Positions 1-9,170 of a DNA stretch of 64,000 bases are shown here, piece by piece (the stretch's first letter is position 1; the number at the start of each line of letters is the position of its first letter). The stretch spans positions 186,001 to 250,000 of the forward strand of contig CAZKBP010000003.1 of assembly GCA_964551015.1 (NCBI GenBank). The letters run 5' to 3'. The position numbers were made by a program, and so were the translations under genes. A model generated the notes under the pieces. The model did not search any database, was not told the DNA's origin, and saw nothing but the letters and a program-made list of their open reading frames with translations. This stretch comes from CAZKBP01 sp964551015. Lineage in GTDB: Bacteria; Bacteroidota; Bacteroidia; Cytophagales; Microscillaceae.

Positions 1-128
1 GAAATTTTCCAGAGAATGGCAGGTTTCCAGCGTTTGCCCATCAAACTGATGGCGAAGATAAAGGGGCACTCGAAGTTTAATTTTCGTTCGTTTTCGTAAT
101 TAGTGGAGCTTAACTTTCTGGCATTCAT
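1..128 (-). CDS. HxlR-family transcriptional regulator, N-terminal fragment cut by window start
   Basis: Reading leftward from the ATG at 128-126 gives 42 codons with no stop before base 1. The residues around positions 20-41 (ECPFIFAISLMGKRWKPAI) match the start of an HxlR winged-helix domain: the conserved Cys-Pro, then the G-(G/K)-(K/R)-W-K-P-x-I-L turn. HxlR proteins are small DNA-binding dimers, often redox or electrophile sensors that use that N-terminal Cys; here it would be Cys21. The gene diverges from an NAD(P)-dependent oxidoreductase at 250, which is the usual arrangement for this family. The rest lies outside the window. The family call is strong despite the short length; the inducer is unknown. 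Confidence 0.82.
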   Translation of the reverse strand, partial: MNARKLSSTNYENERKLNFECPFIFAISLMGKRWKPAILWKI

Positions 129-139
129 ATTACTAACTT

Positions 140-182
140 TTTGGTAACTACCCTACAATTTGGTTACTACTTGCAAAAGTAG
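140..182. promoter_or_regulatory. Probable HxlR operator in divergent intergenic region
   Basis: Two direct repeats, TTTGGTAACTAC at 140-151 and TTTGGTTACTAC at 159-170, lie 19 bp apart. The second overlaps a perfect inverted repeat, CTACTT-GCAA-AAGTAG, at 167-182, so it contains TACT-N6-AGTA. HxlR relatives of YodB type bind TACT/AGTA-like half sites, so this is a good operator candidate. It sits between the truncated HxlR gene and the oxidoreductase it probably controls. Confidence 0.5.
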
Positions 183-249
183 CCACATATTCCAGATTTT
201 TGTAGAAAAGAAAAAGAATATTTTCTCAATAACTTAAAAATGAATTGAT

Positions 250-876
250 ATGAAAATTGCCATTTTAGGAACAGGTCAAGTTGCCCAAAAGCTCAGTCAA
301 TTGCTAGCTAAGGCTAAGCACTCGGTGGTACTGGGTTCACGCGAACCTGCTTCCAAAACCAATGTAGAGAACGCTTTCAAAGAGGTAAAAATACAAACTT
401 ATCCAGAAGTCATTGGAGTAGCAGAAGTAATCGTCCTCGCTTTTCCCTACGCGGCTGCCCATACGGTTTTACCAGATTTAAGTCCACTCTTAGAGGGTAA
501 AATCGTAATCGATGCGACCAATCCTTTGCAGGAAGATTGGTCGCCCTTGGTCTTGGGGGCCGAAAACTCAGCCGGAGAAGAGATCAGCCGGATGCTCCCA
601 GAAGCCAAAGTAGTGAAGGCATTCAATACCATTTTTGCTGATATGATGGAGGCCGACAAGCTAGCAACCCAATCAATCACGGCTTTCTACGCGGGTGACC
701 ATGCCGAGGCCAATCAAACGGTTGGGCAGTTGCTCCAAACCATGGGTTTTGCACCGATAGAAGTAGGTGGGCTGTGGAATGCTCGCTATTTAGAAGCGAT
801 GGCGCATTTGAATATTCAATTGGCCGTGGGCATGCAAGGTGGTACAGGGGCGGCTTTTCACTACGTACGGAGCTGA
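250..876 (+). CDS. NAD(P)-binding oxidoreductase, F420-reductase/COG2085 family
   Basis: This is a 208-residue cytoplasmic protein. It opens with a Rossmann dinucleotide-binding motif (MKIAILGTGQVAQ, GxGxxA) and SRE after the second strand, which suggests NADP binding. Further in come VIVLAFPY, VIDATNP and VVKAFNT, all typical of the NADPH-dependent F420-reductase-like fold. In Bacteroidota, members of this family rarely use F420 and the real substrate is usually unknown. The ATG at 250 fits the family N-terminus. The gene diverges from an HxlR regulator with operator-like repeats between them, so it is probably induced by an electrophile or redox stress; that part is inference. Confidence 0.8.
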   Translation: MKIAILGTGQVAQKLSQLLAKAKHSVVLGSREPASKTNVENAFKEVKIQTYPEVIGVAEVIVLAFPYAAAHTVLPDLSPLLEGKIVIDATNPLQEDWSPLVLGAENSAGEEISRMLPEAKVVKAFNTIFADMMEADKLATQSITAFYAGDHAEANQTVGQLLQTMGFAPIEVGGLWNARYLEAMAHLNIQLAVGMQGGTGAAFHYVRS

Positions 877-939
877 CCGAGATTTTGCTTATCGATGGTC
901 TTGGATTTATGCTGTAGTCATTTATTGGATGTAATTTGA

Positions 940-1806
940 TTAAGGCTCTTGGCATACGCCAATAATCATGGTTTTATCATCAGGTTCGTGCTGGAGTTTG
1001 GGATTTCCTTCTCTAAGAAATTTGGCCCACTTGGCTTGCATTTCTTCTTGACTGAGTTGGTGTTTGGCCATTTGGCGGAGATTATTGACTACGGGATCGA
1101 AGAAACGATCAAAGGGAAGATTGGGATCTTCGTATTTTTGTGTTTTCTCATCCCAGACATTACAGATAAAGGAATGCCTCTCGCAACCATCCGTGAGTAA
1201 GGAAAAAGCGCGGGGGGCATCCTCAATCACGTGGCTTTTGACGAAAGTATCCATTTCTCCTTCATCCCAAATATCTGAGCTAATAAAAACGGTTTCATTA
1301 GCGTATTCGCCCCGCCAAGGCTCGATCAATGCTTTCCATTTGCCCTCAGCGTCGCAGTAGCCAGCACGTCCGTCGCCCACGTGAGTTACGAGTAAGCCTT
1401 GTGGCTGGAAGATCAATAGAATCAGGGTGGAGGAAAGTTCTTTAAGATCGACCTGATGTTGACGTGCATAGGCCTCGAGTGCGGCTCTGAGTTGGCGTAG
1501 CGTTTTCTGAGAGAGCTTGTGCCAAGTTTCTATGGAAGGCAAGTTATAGGATTTTGTCCATTTTTGCTCGGCAATGAGTGCCTTAAAAAGGCGGGCAGTT
1601 TCTTCCACGACGAATTGCGAACCCAAGTGAGCGGCATCTACGGAGCCTGCCCCGTCGGCCACGATGGCGATTCCCCAAGAAGCTTCCAAATTTTCGTAAT
1701 AATGGCTATCTTGACAGGGAATATTTTTTTTGAGGTGAGATTGTCCGGGTACGGAAGCCCCTACCACTGTCCAAGCACTGGGATGATCTTCTTTTGTTTT
1801 TGCCAT
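940..1806 (-). CDS. PP2C-family Ser/Thr protein phosphatase
   Basis: The 288 residues carry the PP2C metal-binding signature: VADGAGS near residues 49-55 (Asp51/Gly52), HVGDGR in the middle, LLTDGCE, and DDKTM near residue 276. These acidic residues bind two Mn/Mg ions that activate water for phosphoester hydrolysis. There is no signal peptide or membrane segment, so it is a soluble cytoplasmic phosphatase. It is the last gene of a leftward operon with two vWA proteins and a kinase. That matches the TerY-P type triad (vWA, PP2C, kinase) known from comparative genomics, and it presumably reverses the kinase of 2643-4514. Confidence 0.88.
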   Translation of the reverse strand: MAKTKEDHPSAWTVVGASVPGQSHLKKNIPCQDSHYYENLEASWGIAIVADGAGSVDAAHLGSQFVVEETARLFKALIAEQKWTKSYNLPSIETWHKLSQKTLRQLRAALEAYARQHQVDLKELSSTLILLIFQPQGLLVTHVGDGRAGYCDAEGKWKALIEPWRGEYANETVFISSDIWDEGEMDTFVKSHVIEDAPRAFSLLTDGCERHSFICNVWDEKTQKYEDPNLPFDRFFDPVVNNLRQMAKHQLSQEEMQAKWAKFLREGNPKLQHEPDDKTMIIGVCQEP

Positions 1807-1866
1807 GAATTTTCGTCTGTCCTGTAATGCACGCGAGCACTGGCTACCCAGTGAATCGCCCTCAAT

Positions 1867-2541
1867 CTATATCTCCATCTGCCCCCAACCAGAAGTGTCG
1901 GGGAAATAAACTTTATCACCTTCGTTGGATTTGGTAATAATACCGATGCTGTTGCTCAGCCATTGGAAGAATTCTATGAAATTCAATCCTTTGAGCATCA
2001 TCGGTGGCGTACTGGGGTGGGCAATTTGTCTCAGGATTTCCATATTAGCATCTTGCACCCCAATGGGGAAGAACATGAATTTTTTCTCATTAACTCCCTC
2101 CGTGATCTCCAGCGTAATGCCTTCTACATCTTGGTCTGAATCAGGTGTACCGTCTGTGATGAGAATAATAAAAGGTCGGTAATAGGATTGCCCTGTTTCT
2201 TTGTACCAGCGTTTACGAGCTTCTACCTTTTCTACGGCTGCCCTCACGCCAGCTACCAGCTTGGTAGTACCACGAGCCTTGAGGATGGGCATCACAAATT
2301 TATCAATGAGGGCAGGTTCTTGTATGCATTTCACATTAGAATTGAAGGCGATGATAGAAACTTCCAATCTTTGGGAAGCAATTTCGTCATTTCGTACTTG
2401 ACGATGAAATTCATCCAATCCACGGTTTAGTTCACGAATCCGTTCTCCGATCATGGAGCCAGATACATCCAGTACGAGTACACACAAACATTTTTGTTCA
2501 AAATTATCGGGCGTTTCTGCTGCAAAGTCGTCGAATGCCAT
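1867..2541 (-). CDS. TerY-like von Willebrand factor A domain protein (copy 1)
   Basis: This 224-residue protein is essentially one vWA domain. It has the metal-ion-dependent adhesion site DVSGSM (Asp25, Ser27, Ser29), a Thr in ARGTTKL as the second ligand, and ITDGTPD as the third. TerY-type vWA proteins act in the cytoplasm as Mg-dependent protein-binding modules. It has the same length as the copy at 4659-5333 and shares much of its sequence (start, MIDAS, GLNFxxFFQWLSNSxG near the C-terminus), so the two are paralogues by tandem duplication with the kinase gene between them. The gap to the PP2C gene is 60 bp. Confidence 0.87.
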   Translation of the reverse strand: MAFDDFAAETPDNFEQKCLCVLVLDVSGSMIGERIRELNRGLDEFHRQVRNDEIASQRLEVSIIAFNSNVKCIQEPALIDKFVMPILKARGTTKLVAGVRAAVEKVEARKRWYKETGQSYYRPFIILITDGTPDSDQDVEGITLEITEGVNEKKFMFFPIGVQDANMEILRQIAHPSTPPMMLKGLNFIEFFQWLSNSIGIITKSNEGDKVYFPDTSGWGQMEI

Positions 2542-2642
2542 AATTGTTTCAAGCTTTTTTTATTTTACTCAGTAAAAATAAGCATTAAAATCATTATATC
2601 AATGCCAGTATGAGTAAGGAAGTAATTTTAGCATCTGACGCG

Positions 2643-4514
2643 CTAGGGTTTTCTTTGAGGAAGATCTTCTTGGGGAATGATTTTACCCCTTCGGTCAATC
2701 TGAAAGGTTTTGCCACGGATGGTTACGCGCGCCTTGGCTCCTGAAAAGCTATTAGCCGAGTCGAATCGGAAATCAATCACTACTTCTCCTTTTTGATTAA
2801 TATAGCCAAAGCGATCGTAATAGCGTACCGCCGCTAAGCCTTCGTGGAAGGGATAGGCTTCATCGTAGCGATTCAAGATCACTTGATTACCCTTTGTGTC
2901 TAAGTAGCCGTACAAACCCTCTTTTTTGAAGATAGCCATTCCTTCACGAAATTCGCTGATCGCATCGCAATCAAGCTCAAAAAGTGGTTGATCCTGTTTG
3001 TTGATAAAAAAGTATCTATCTCCTTGCTTGACCAAGGCTCGTCCGTCGTGGAAAGGTTCCGCAAAATCGTATTTAGTGGCGATGGCTTCTCTGCCGTCTC
3101 GATCCACGAATCCATACCGGTGATTTTTCTCCACGCGGCCCATCCCGTTCTGAAAATCATAAGCCCAATCGTACTGGGGCTTGGTCAGTTCCCGACCGCT
3201 TTCGTGCATGTAGCCAAATTTGTTATTGAGCATCACTTTGGCGATGCCTTCTCTAAAAAACTCCACATAATCGTATTGATCTACAAATTTTTGTTTCTTT
3301 TGGTAAGGAGTTTCCTTAGCATCTTGATCTACGTCAGCATAGCGTTTCCGAAGGTCTTGCATCTGCCAATAGTTGGTAAAGCTCACCGTAGAGAAGGTAA
3401 TAAGGAACAATAGCCCCACGATGGCAAACGCCGATAAGCTTCCACTGAAGGCGTGTGGAGCGTAATGAGAGATGCGCTCCACTTTGGGTTTTGGTTTGGG
3501 AGCTACTTTTGGAGATTTTTTGAATTTGAATTTTGTGCTGAGTGTAGGTACGAGTCGCGGACGAGGGCGAGCCTTGCTCAGTGCTTTGCACCAATCTGCA
3601 GCCGAGGGACGTTTGGAAGGTAAATGATGCCCATCTTCAAAACAACGCAGGAAAAGCTTGCGAACTTTGCGAGGAGCTTCTTTGAATTTTTTGTGTGGCT
3701 CGGGAATCGTACTGAAAAACTCAGCCTTTTCGCCGTGAGGGAACAAACCCTCGACGATTTTTTGCTCATTGGAAACATGATTCTCATAAGAACCTTTGCA
3801 AGTACCTGCGTAAGGATGTAGACCAAATAATATCTTGTAAAATAAAATCGAGATAGAAAAGCGATCCCAAGTTTCATCTACCAAATCTTCTTGAAGATTG
3901 GTGTCCAGGTACTCGGCAGGGCTGTATTCGTGGGTCAGCTTTTCGGCAGGAAATAATAAATCATAGCCGTCGGCGATAGAAATGGAGTCAATATCCACGA
4001 TCGAGATTCTACCGTCAAAACTGATTTTAATATTTTCGGGCTTGATGTCTACAAAGGTAAAACGGCGGGTACGATGTATCTGATTGAAAGCAGCTGCTAC
4101 ATTGTAGCATACTTTCATTCGGTTTTTGATGCCCATGGGGCTTTTACGACTGTATTTGTAATGCCATTCCTTGGGCAGTCGGGTGGAGTCGCTGAGGGTG
4201 CACAGGGAGGTTAAATCGTAAGCGCCGGGAGCCTTTTTCATCAAGAAACCGATGAATTGTCCATGATTATAGACTAGTTCTTCGGGAAAGATGACCGCGT
4301 AAGGGTCTTTGAGTTGAGGGCGATGCTGAATTAGATATTTAATCTTTTCCAACTTGAGGGGGGCGGCTTCTGCGTCTTTGTAGATTTTGACGACATAACC
4401 CTGCCAAGCGGCTGGAGCCTTTACTTCGTAGACATTTCCTTCGGCTCCTTCTCCGAGAGGTTCTGGGGCAATTTCAATGGATATCCACTGACTGGTTTGC
4501 AATTGAAGCGACAT
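2643..4514 (-). CDS. Membrane-anchored protein kinase with C-terminal WG repeats
   Basis: The 623 residues form a kinase domain (about 12-315), a basic Pro/Lys linker, one membrane segment (about 359-380) and WG-type repeats (about 410-610). The kinase core is intact: Gly loop LGEGAEGNVY (20-29), ATP-binding Lys43, catalytic VDIKPEN with Asp157 and Asn162, and IVDID with Asp175 in place of DFG. The kinase side would face the cytoplasm and the repeats the periplasm. WG repeats (Tyr-Gly-(Y/F)-(I/V/M)-(N/D/H)-x-x-G) are protein- or wall-binding modules common in Bacteroidota. Neighbours are two vWA proteins and a PP2C phosphatase, which suggests reversible phosphorylation driven by an extracytoplasmic cue. 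Confidence 0.87.
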   Translation of the reverse strand: MSLQLQTSQWISIEIAPEPLGEGAEGNVYEVKAPAAWQGYVVKIYKDAEAAPLKLEKIKYLIQHRPQLKDPYAVIFPEELVYNHGQFIGFLMKKAPGAYDLTSLCTLSDSTRLPKEWHYKYSRKSPMGIKNRMKVCYNVAAAFNQIHRTRRFTFVDIKPENIKISFDGRISIVDIDSISIADGYDLLFPAEKLTHEYSPAEYLDTNLQEDLVDETWDRFSISILFYKILFGLHPYAGTCKGSYENHVSNEQKIVEGLFPHGEKAEFFSTIPEPHKKFKEAPRKVRKLFLRCFEDGHHLPSKRPSAADWCKALSKARPRPRLVPTLSTKFKFKKSPKVAPKPKPKVERISHYAPHAFSGSLSAFAIVGLLFLITFSTVSFTNYWQMQDLRKRYADVDQDAKETPYQKKQKFVDQYDYVEFFREGIAKVMLNNKFGYMHESGRELTKPQYDWAYDFQNGMGRVEKNHRYGFVDRDGREAIATKYDFAEPFHDGRALVKQGDRYFFINKQDQPLFELDCDAISEFREGMAIFKKEGLYGYLDTKGNQVILNRYDEAYPFHEGLAAVRYYDRFGYINQKGEVVIDFRFDSANSFSGAKARVTIRGKTFQIDRRGKIIPQEDLPQRKP

Positions 4515-4658
4515 ACATTTTAATGTTATCAGTGATTTAAGCGTGAATGTATTTTCCTTGCTCAGGTCAATAAGGCAAGAAAAAGGTTATCCGTTTAGAT
4601 ATATAAAATCCAGAAGCTAGGCTATTGTTTTGGTGTTTATCTATCCGTAAAAAAAGGC

Positions 4659-5333
4659 TTAGATAGCAATTTGTCCCCAATTACCTGTATCGGGGAGTTG
4701 TACCGTGGAGCTATCTTTGGAACGAGTAATCACCCCTACACTATTGCTCAGCCACTGAAAAAAATCAACAAAATTTAATCCCTTCAGCTTCATAGGAGGT
4801 GTACTCGGGTGGGCGATGTAGCGAAGTAGCTCCATATTGGCATTTTGCACCCCAATGGGAAAAAACAGGAACTTTTTATCGTTCACTCCTTGATTGACTT
4901 CAAACATGAGGCTTTCCATATCTTGATCTGCATCCGGGTCTCCATCGGTCATTAAGATAATGAAAGGTCGGTAGTAGGGTTGACCAGTTTTGCGATACCA
5001 CATTTTGCGTTGAGCCACTTTGGTGATGGCTTCTTTCACACCTTTTTCTAGGCGGGTAGAGCCATTGGCTTGTAACTTGGGCATCTCGAAATTGCGGAGC
5101 AAGGTGGCTTCTTGGATACAACGCACTCTGCTCTCGAAGGTGATGATGGCCACTTCCAACCTTTCGGCGGCGGTTTCGTCCTTGACTACTTGGTAGCGAA
5201 ACTCTTGCAGACCTCGGTTCAATTCGTCAATTGGCTCTCCTACCATGGAGCCTGAGGTATCTAAAACCAAGATACAGAGGCATTTTTGTTCGTAATTTTC
5301 AGGTGTTTCTGCGGTAAAATCACTAATCGCCAT
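4659..5333 (-). CDS. TerY-like von Willebrand factor A domain protein (copy 2)
   Basis: A 224-residue, single-domain vWA protein with MIDAS DTSGSM (Asp25, Ser27, Ser29), NGSTRL as the Thr site and MTDGDPD for the third loop. It is the first gene of the leftward operon that continues with the WG-repeat kinase, the second vWA protein and the PP2C phosphatase. The two copies keep all metal ligands but differ in surface loops and in the last dozen residues, so they may bind different partners or form a heterodimer. No signal peptide is present, so it is cytoplasmic. The partner, probably the kinase, is inferred from the operon. Confidence 0.87.
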   Translation of the reverse strand: MAISDFTAETPENYEQKCLCILVLDTSGSMVGEPIDELNRGLQEFRYQVVKDETAAERLEVAIITFESRVRCIQEATLLRNFEMPKLQANGSTRLEKGVKEAITKVAQRKMWYRKTGQPYYRPFIILMTDGDPDADQDMESLMFEVNQGVNDKKFLFFPIGVQNANMELLRYIAHPSTPPMKLKGLNFVDFFQWLSNSVGVITRSKDSSTVQLPDTGNWGQIAI

Positions 5334-5523
5334 ATAATATTTTATTACCTTCTTTTAAAGATAAGTATTTTTTCTCAAATCTTGACAGATTTTAATAAAT
5401 TATCCCCGCCTAGATAAATCGGCACGAGGTATGAAGGAGCAGGATGGCTTTTTATGAAAAGTTTACGTATATTTCACTAACATTCTTTGAACATTCAGAA
5501 AACAAGCTTTGATTTCAGGTGCT

Positions 5524-7767
5524 ATGCTAAAATTATCATCTCATTATTCGGCAGGTAGGATTTCCACCTATTACCTAGTCATAGGAGCCATATGGATATT
5601 TTTTAATGAACAGATACTGAGCTTTTGGATTGGCTCTCTTTCTTATGCTAGACTACCTCAGGACACGAAATGCATCGTACTTCTTTTGCTGAGTGCGGCA
5701 GCCCTCTACCTCTTGCTGCGCTGGCTTAATCAAATCCAAGCTTCGTGGGTCAATCGTTATCGACAGCTGTTTCATGATAATCCTTTGCCCATGTGGATCT
5801 ATGAAACGAAGACGATGCGCATTTTAGAAGTTAACCAAGCCGCGGAAATGCAGTACGGCTACAGTAGGGAAGAATTTTTGCAAATGACCCTGAAAGATAT
5901 TCGTCCCCGAGAGGATTGGGTCAAGCTAAGAAAAGCCGTTCGTACCTCTCCGCCCACTTATCTTTACTCAGGTACGTGGCAGCATCTCACTAAATCTGGC
6001 GAAAAAATTTACATGGACATTACCAGCAATCCCATCAATTACAAAGGGAAAAAAGCTCGGCTCGTGATGGCCAAAAATGTAAGTAAACAAATCGCGTACG
6101 AACAAGAGATTACCCAGCTTAATGAAACCTTAGAAGAAAAGGCGTTGAACAAAAATCAGGCACTATTTGCTCAAAATCAAGAGCTTAGTAAGAAAAATGA
6201 AAAGCTCAAACTACTCAATGAAGAACTCCAGGCTTCCAATCACGCGTTGAATCAATCCAATCATCAATTACAAGAAGCGCAGGAAACCATAGAAAAACAA
6301 GCCAAACGACTTGTGCAACAGAGTCAATATCAACTCAATCAAATCCTACATAATTTAAAAGACTTGGTCTGGTCGGTTTCCTTAGACATGAAGACCCTGT
6401 TCTACGGGAGTAACGCCTCTGAGGCACTCTATGGATACCCAAGCGAAGTATTTATGCAAGACCCTAGTCTTTGGTCAAAATTGGTACATCCAGAAGACCT
6501 TCCCAAGGTGTTAAAACAATTCCAATTAGTACGCGAAAAAGGTTACAGTGAGGTGTCTTTCCGAATCAATCGCCACGATGGCGTGGAGAAATGGTTGCTC
6601 AATCGAATGTGGCTCGTACAAGACGAAGCAGGGCAAGCACTACGTGTAGACGGGATTACAAGCGATATTACCGAAAGAAAAAATGCAGAAAGAGAAATTA
6701 TTCATCAGAAAGAAACGCTGCAAACCCTGCTGGATCATCTCCCTCTGATGATCGCGCTCTTTAACCCCCAGAGAAAGCTAGAAATGGCTAACAAAACCTG
6801 GCAAACAACTCTGAATCGTTCCGTTATGGCAGCCGCTATATCGCCTGACCAGATGCCTTTGAAATCGGAGGGTAAATCTGTGGACTTTGCTCAGGACCTG
6901 CTTTCTAGGACAGATGATTCTTGGCGAGACTACCCAATCACTACGGCCACCGAAGAACAACTAGCCACTAGCTGGATCAAGGTAAAATTACCTCAACAAC
7001 GTACAGTGCTCATCGGGCAGGATATCACCGAAAGAAAGAAAGCCGAAGAAGAAAAGAATTTGCTCATCAAGCAATTTGGCCAGCAAAACGAAGACTTGAT
7101 TCAATTCTCTTACATTGTATCTCATAATCTGAGAGCACCTGTAGCCAATATTTTGGGGCTGATTAATATCATTGATTATCAGCAAATGTCTGGTGCGCAC
7201 AACCAACAAATCTTAAACTATCTGATGGAATCGGCGCAGAAATTAGATTCCGTAGTAGAAGATATCAACGGCGTGCTAGAGGTGAAGAATCATCTCTCCG
7301 AACCTAGGGAGAAAATTAATCTACATCGATTACTGGAGCATGTAGCATCAGAATTGCAGGCAGAAACCCGGGAGAGTCAAGCGCAGATTGTGCACCAACT
7401 AGAGAAAATAGCTGAGGTATACAGCATTCGCGCCTATTTGCATAGCATTTTTCATAATTTAATCTCCAACGCGATCAAATACCGATCGCCAGAAAGAGAA
7501 GCGCGTATCGTGGTGCGTACGAGCTTGCACAAAGGTTATATCAAGATTTGTGTGGAAGATAACGGATTGGGTATTGACCTTCAAAAACATCGAGAAAAAC
7601 TCTTTGCGCTTTACCAGCGTTTTCATTTCCATCAAAAAGGCAAAGGCTTAGGGCTTTACCTGGTCAAAACACACGTGGAAGCACTTGAGGGTCATATCGA
7701 GGTACATAGTGAAGTAGACAAAGGCAGTTGTTTTGAGGTATTTTTGCCTCTGGAGGAAGCAGGGTAG
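5524..7767 (+). CDS. Multi-PAS membrane sensor histidine kinase
   Basis: The ATG at 5524 gives 747 residues; an in-frame TTG at 5509 would add five and is less likely. Order: two membrane segments (about 17-38 and 50-66), PAS (about 80-190), a Gln/Asn-rich coiled coil (about 195-265), a second PAS with PAC (about 275-390), a third PAS-like domain (about 395-500), HisKA with YIVSHNLRAP (His534) and HATPase_c with N box HNLISNAIKY (Asn649), VEDNGLGID and GKGLGLYLVK. The SHNLR form of the H box is common in bacteriophytochrome-like kinases. No receiver domain is attached and no response regulator is adjacent, so the partner is encoded elsewhere. The signal is unknown. Confidence 0.87.
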   Translation: MLKLSSHYSAGRISTYYLVIGAIWIFFNEQILSFWIGSLSYARLPQDTKCIVLLLLSAAALYLLLRWLNQIQASWVNRYRQLFHDNPLPMWIYETKTMRILEVNQAAEMQYGYSREEFLQMTLKDIRPREDWVKLRKAVRTSPPTYLYSGTWQHLTKSGEKIYMDITSNPINYKGKKARLVMAKNVSKQIAYEQEITQLNETLEEKALNKNQALFAQNQELSKKNEKLKLLNEELQASNHALNQSNHQLQEAQETIEKQAKRLVQQSQYQLNQILHNLKDLVWSVSLDMKTLFYGSNASEALYGYPSEVFMQDPSLWSKLVHPEDLPKVLKQFQLVREKGYSEVSFRINRHDGVEKWLLNRMWLVQDEAGQALRVDGITSDITERKNAEREIIHQKETLQTLLDHLPLMIALFNPQRKLEMANKTWQTTLNRSVMAAAISPDQMPLKSEGKSVDFAQDLLSRTDDSWRDYPITTATEEQLATSWIKVKLPQQRTVLIGQDITERKKAEEEKNLLIKQFGQQNEDLIQFSYIVSHNLRAPVANILGLINIIDYQQMSGAHNQQILNYLMESAQKLDSVVEDINGVLEVKNHLSEPREKINLHRLLEHVASELQAETRESQAQIVHQLEKIAEVYSIRAYLHSIFHNLISNAIKYRSPEREARIVVRTSLHKGYIKICVEDNGLGIDLQKHREKLFALYQRFHFHQKGKGLGLYLVKTHVEALEGHIEVHSEVDKGSCFEVFLPLEEAG

Positions 7768-7906
7768 TAACTTCATGAGAGGCTGACATATTCACACTAC
7801 TGATTGATTGCTAAGAGTTCGTGTATGATATGAATAGTATAAGCCCTGTTTGAACGGAGCTTACACACTGTTTAGCAATAATTATAGTCTTTGGTAAATC
7901 GTTTTT

Positions 7907-8047
7907 TTAGTTGAAGCTGATCGTTCCTCCTGCTGAACTAAATTGTGAATCTGTAATAGTTATCTCATAAATTTTCTCAGAACAGCAAGCAAACATCAAG
8001 GGAATCACGAACATCAAAGGAAATACATTCCTAATTTTTTCCTTCAT
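7907..8047 (-). CDS. Very short lipoprotein, possibly a truncated BACON-like protein
   Basis: From the ATG at 8047 the frame encodes 46 residues: a charged start (MKEKIRN), a hydrophobic stretch and a lipobox-like LMFACCSEK. It then stops after about 20 more residues ending SSAGGTISFN. That tail resembles the first strand of BACON-type Ig-like domains, where a (F/L)SSxGG motif is common. It may be the head of a lipoprotein gene broken by an early stop, or a genuine small lipoprotein. No continuation of the domain was recognised downstream. Weak call. Confidence 0.35.
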   Translation of the reverse strand: MKEKIRNVFPLMFVIPLMFACCSEKIYEITITDSQFSSAGGTISFN

Positions 8048-8159
8048 TTCTTTTGTCTCGTTTTTTGTCATTGATATTGAGAATATCAATGATTTATGGT
8101 ATTGCTAAATAGATCACATACACGAATTTGAGCATCGGAACCACGGTAAAGCGATTTAC

Positions 8160-9170
8160 TTACAACTCCATTCTGACAAATTCCTTAGCCTTCCCTTGGC
8201 TCTGGTTGCATACAAAGTGACTACGGGTAGAGTCATAGCTGAGTACCATTTTCTGATCTGAGTTGGGCAAACGAGTGGTAATTTTGTTTTGTTGGCGATC
8301 AATCTCCAGCACTTCAAGTTCTTTTTCATTCACACTTTCAGGATCAGGTTGATAGAGAATGTTGACATCTCCAAAATACTCTTCGATACGGAAGACTTCT
8401 CCCGAATTTTTTGCCTGAAAACTACCTGAGAAGCTGGAAAAGTTTTGGTTGATAATCTCGAACTTACCGCTTTGGCTCATTTGATATTTGACGAGTGCCT
8501 TCTCTACAAAATCTCTGTCCTCGCCATACATATCCCCTTTTTTGATCACTTGGGTTTTTACCTCGATTTCTCCATTTTCTTGAATAGTGCTTTTCCATTC
8601 TTGCTCCATATCTACGTAGCCGGCCGTGCCTCCAATTCGCACCACATCGATGAGCTTGCCTTCGGGGGTGTAGTTTGCCAAATAGGTATAGACATAACTC
8701 CCTTCCATAAACATGGGAATATACTTAAAGACCAAGGAGTGAAAATCTTCGCTGAGAGGTAGGGTGTAGAGATAGCCAAAATTGATGACGGCAAAAGCAT
8801 TTTTTTCCACATCAATGTAGCGATCTTGCAATCCTTTGCGTGTAATTTCTTGAATTTCAGGGTTCCCCCAGAGATCTTCAAAGGCATTCAGATCAGCAAG
8901 AGCTGCCGCCTCCAAGATGTTATCTAAAACAACATCCACCGGGATGGTATCCTCGATTTGATATTGGCTAGAAATCTCAAGAGGCAAATCAGCCGAGCGA
9001 AAGTGCAAAACAAACTGGCTCTCGAAAGAAGTCGTATCCTTAGGTTCGTAATCCTTGGGTAGCATGGTCTGAGCTAGCTCGTTTTCACCAATTTTTTTCT
9101 GTTTGGAACCACAAGCAAGTACAGATAATACCATTACACCGATGATGAGCATCAAATTGAAGAAGCGCAT
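8160..9170 (-). CDS. Lipoprotein of unknown function
   Basis: The frame is open further upstream, but the ATG at 9170 gives a proper lipoprotein signal: MRFFNLMLIIGVMVLSVLAC with Cys20 as lipidation site, followed by GSKQKK. That leaves 336 residues; the upstream extension is AT-rich and shows no signal. The mature part is mostly beta-strand-like, with alternating hydrophobic residues and no catalytic motif I can name. It probably sits on the inner leaflet of the outer membrane. Neighbours are divergent mog and a small lipoprotein fragment, neither of which explains it. Confidence 0.75.
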   Translation of the reverse strand: MRFFNLMLIIGVMVLSVLACGSKQKKIGENELAQTMLPKDYEPKDTTSFESQFVLHFRSADLPLEISSQYQIEDTIPVDVVLDNILEAAALADLNAFEDLWGNPEIQEITRKGLQDRYIDVEKNAFAVINFGYLYTLPLSEDFHSLVFKYIPMFMEGSYVYTYLANYTPEGKLIDVVRIGGTAGYVDMEQEWKSTIQENGEIEVKTQVIKKGDMYGEDRDFVEKALVKYQMSQSGKFEIINQNFSSFSGSFQAKNSGEVFRIEEYFGDVNILYQPDPESVNEKELEVLEIDRQQNKITTRLPNSDQKMVLSYDSTRSHFVCNQSQGKAKEFVRMEL

